A stretch of DNA of 5,117 nucleotides from Bacteroidales bacterium UBA1725 (lineage in GTDB: Bacteria; Bacteroidota; Bacteroidia; Bacteroidales; UBA932), in assembly GCA_002315815.1 (NCBI GenBank), contig DCIN01000044.1, positions 1,137 through 6,253 on the forward strand, written 5' to 3'. Position numbers and translations under genes: made by a program. Under the pieces are notes generated by a model, which had not been told where the DNA came from, did not search any database, and saw only the letters and a program-made list of their open reading frames with translations. This document shows positions 4,872 through 5,117 of the stretch, in pieces (positions within the stretch are counted from its first letter, which is position 1; every line of letters starts with the position of its first letter).

Positions 4872-5117
4872 ATGAAAAAACATCTGCTTTTTCTCTCTTT
4901 GTTCATTCTCCCGGCGCTCGTGTGTCAGGGCAGGGAAGCGCGCATTACCTCTGATTTCAACTTTGACTGGAGATTCTGTCTTGGAGATGAAAGCGGATGG
5001 TCAGATTCTGATTTTGACGACTCAGCCTGGCGCGGACTTCATTTGCCTCACGACTGGAGCATAGAGGGGGAATTCTCTCCGGACCATCCTGCAGGAGTAA
5101 ACGGAGGGGCACTACCA
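4872..5117 (+). CDS. Glycoside hydrolase family 2 enzyme (beta-galactosidase-like), N-terminal part
   Basis: The first 82 codons of an exported GH2-type glycosidase, cut by the window end. Residues 1-20 look like a signal peptide (MKKHLLFLSLFILPAL, then V-C-Q-G); C18 has V at -1 and L at -2, a poor lipobox, so lipidation is uncertain. From residue 29 the jelly-roll sugar-binding domain begins: F-N-F-D-W-R-F (29-35), D-S-A-W (50-53), LPHDWSIEGEF (58-68) and GGALP (78-82), which in this family is normally followed by a G-x-G-W-Y-R element. These are hallmarks of Bacteroidetes GH2 beta-galactosidases that act on host or plant glycans in the periplasm or at the surface. The catalytic domain is outside the window, so specificity and integrity cannot be judged. 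The ATG at 4872 is chosen because it begins the signal peptide. A 59-bp gap follows the YjbH-like gene. A poor -7 match (AATACTTG, ending one base before the ATG) is too close to trust, so read-through from upstream is possible. Confidence 0.88.
   Translation, partial: MKKHLLFLSLFILPALVCQGREARITSDFNFDWRFCLGDESGWSDSDFDDSAWRGLHLPHDWSIEGEFSPDHPAGVNGGALP

Noticed and set aside
1..5117. CRISPR array, tRNA/rRNA genes, insertion sequence, phage or defence genes
   Set aside because: Looked for on both strands. There are no regularly spaced repeats, no tRNA-like cloverleaf segment, no transposase or integrase motifs, and no toxin, nuclease or helicase-type open frames.

Overview
The window looks like chromosomal DNA of a Bacteroidota member, most likely of the order Bacteroidales. 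Three things point there. Two promoters match the Bacteroidetes -7 consensus TAnnTTTG, and no start codon has a convincing Shine-Dalgarno sequence. The proteins (a GSGDG-type lipid kinase, a helix-hairpin-helix protein with a predicted beta-barrel, a short-lid adenylate kinase next to hpt, a short YjbH-like outer membrane protein and a secreted GH2 enzyme) are typical of that phylum. Base composition is close to balanced, and I see no signs of recent transfer: no transposase, integrase, tRNA, CRISPR or phage gene.

Layout from left to right. A diacylglycerol-kinase-family gene (10-891, +) converges on a long gene for a secreted helix-hairpin-helix/beta-barrel protein (902-2635, -), with only 10 bp between the stop codons. 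A 49-bp divergent intergenic region separates that gene from hpt (2685-3227, +), which is followed after 6 bp by adk (3234-3812, +). These two form a purine salvage and adenylate-balance operon with a clear, nearly leaderless promoter. The adk stop codon sits in the loop of a terminator-like hairpin. A 184-bp intergenic region follows. It holds a second, larger hairpin, a GC-rich potentially structured stretch, and two back-to-back -7 boxes on opposite strands. The right-facing box drives a YjbH-like outer membrane beta-barrel gene (3997-4812, +), whose stop codon is also in a hairpin loop. The last gene, from 4872 to the window end, is the start of a secreted glycoside hydrolase family 2 enzyme, cut by the window edge.

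Functionally this is mostly ordinary core and envelope biology: nucleotide metabolism, lipid phosphorylation, outer membrane proteins and polysaccharide degradation. I found no convincing new multi-gene system. The most interesting candidates are small: a possible minus-strand small RNA of about 100 nt between adk and the YjbH-like gene; a 12-bp tandem repeat giving a [ND]-T-x-x linker in the helix-hairpin-helix protein; and the start-codon-hugging promoters of hpt and the YjbH-like gene.
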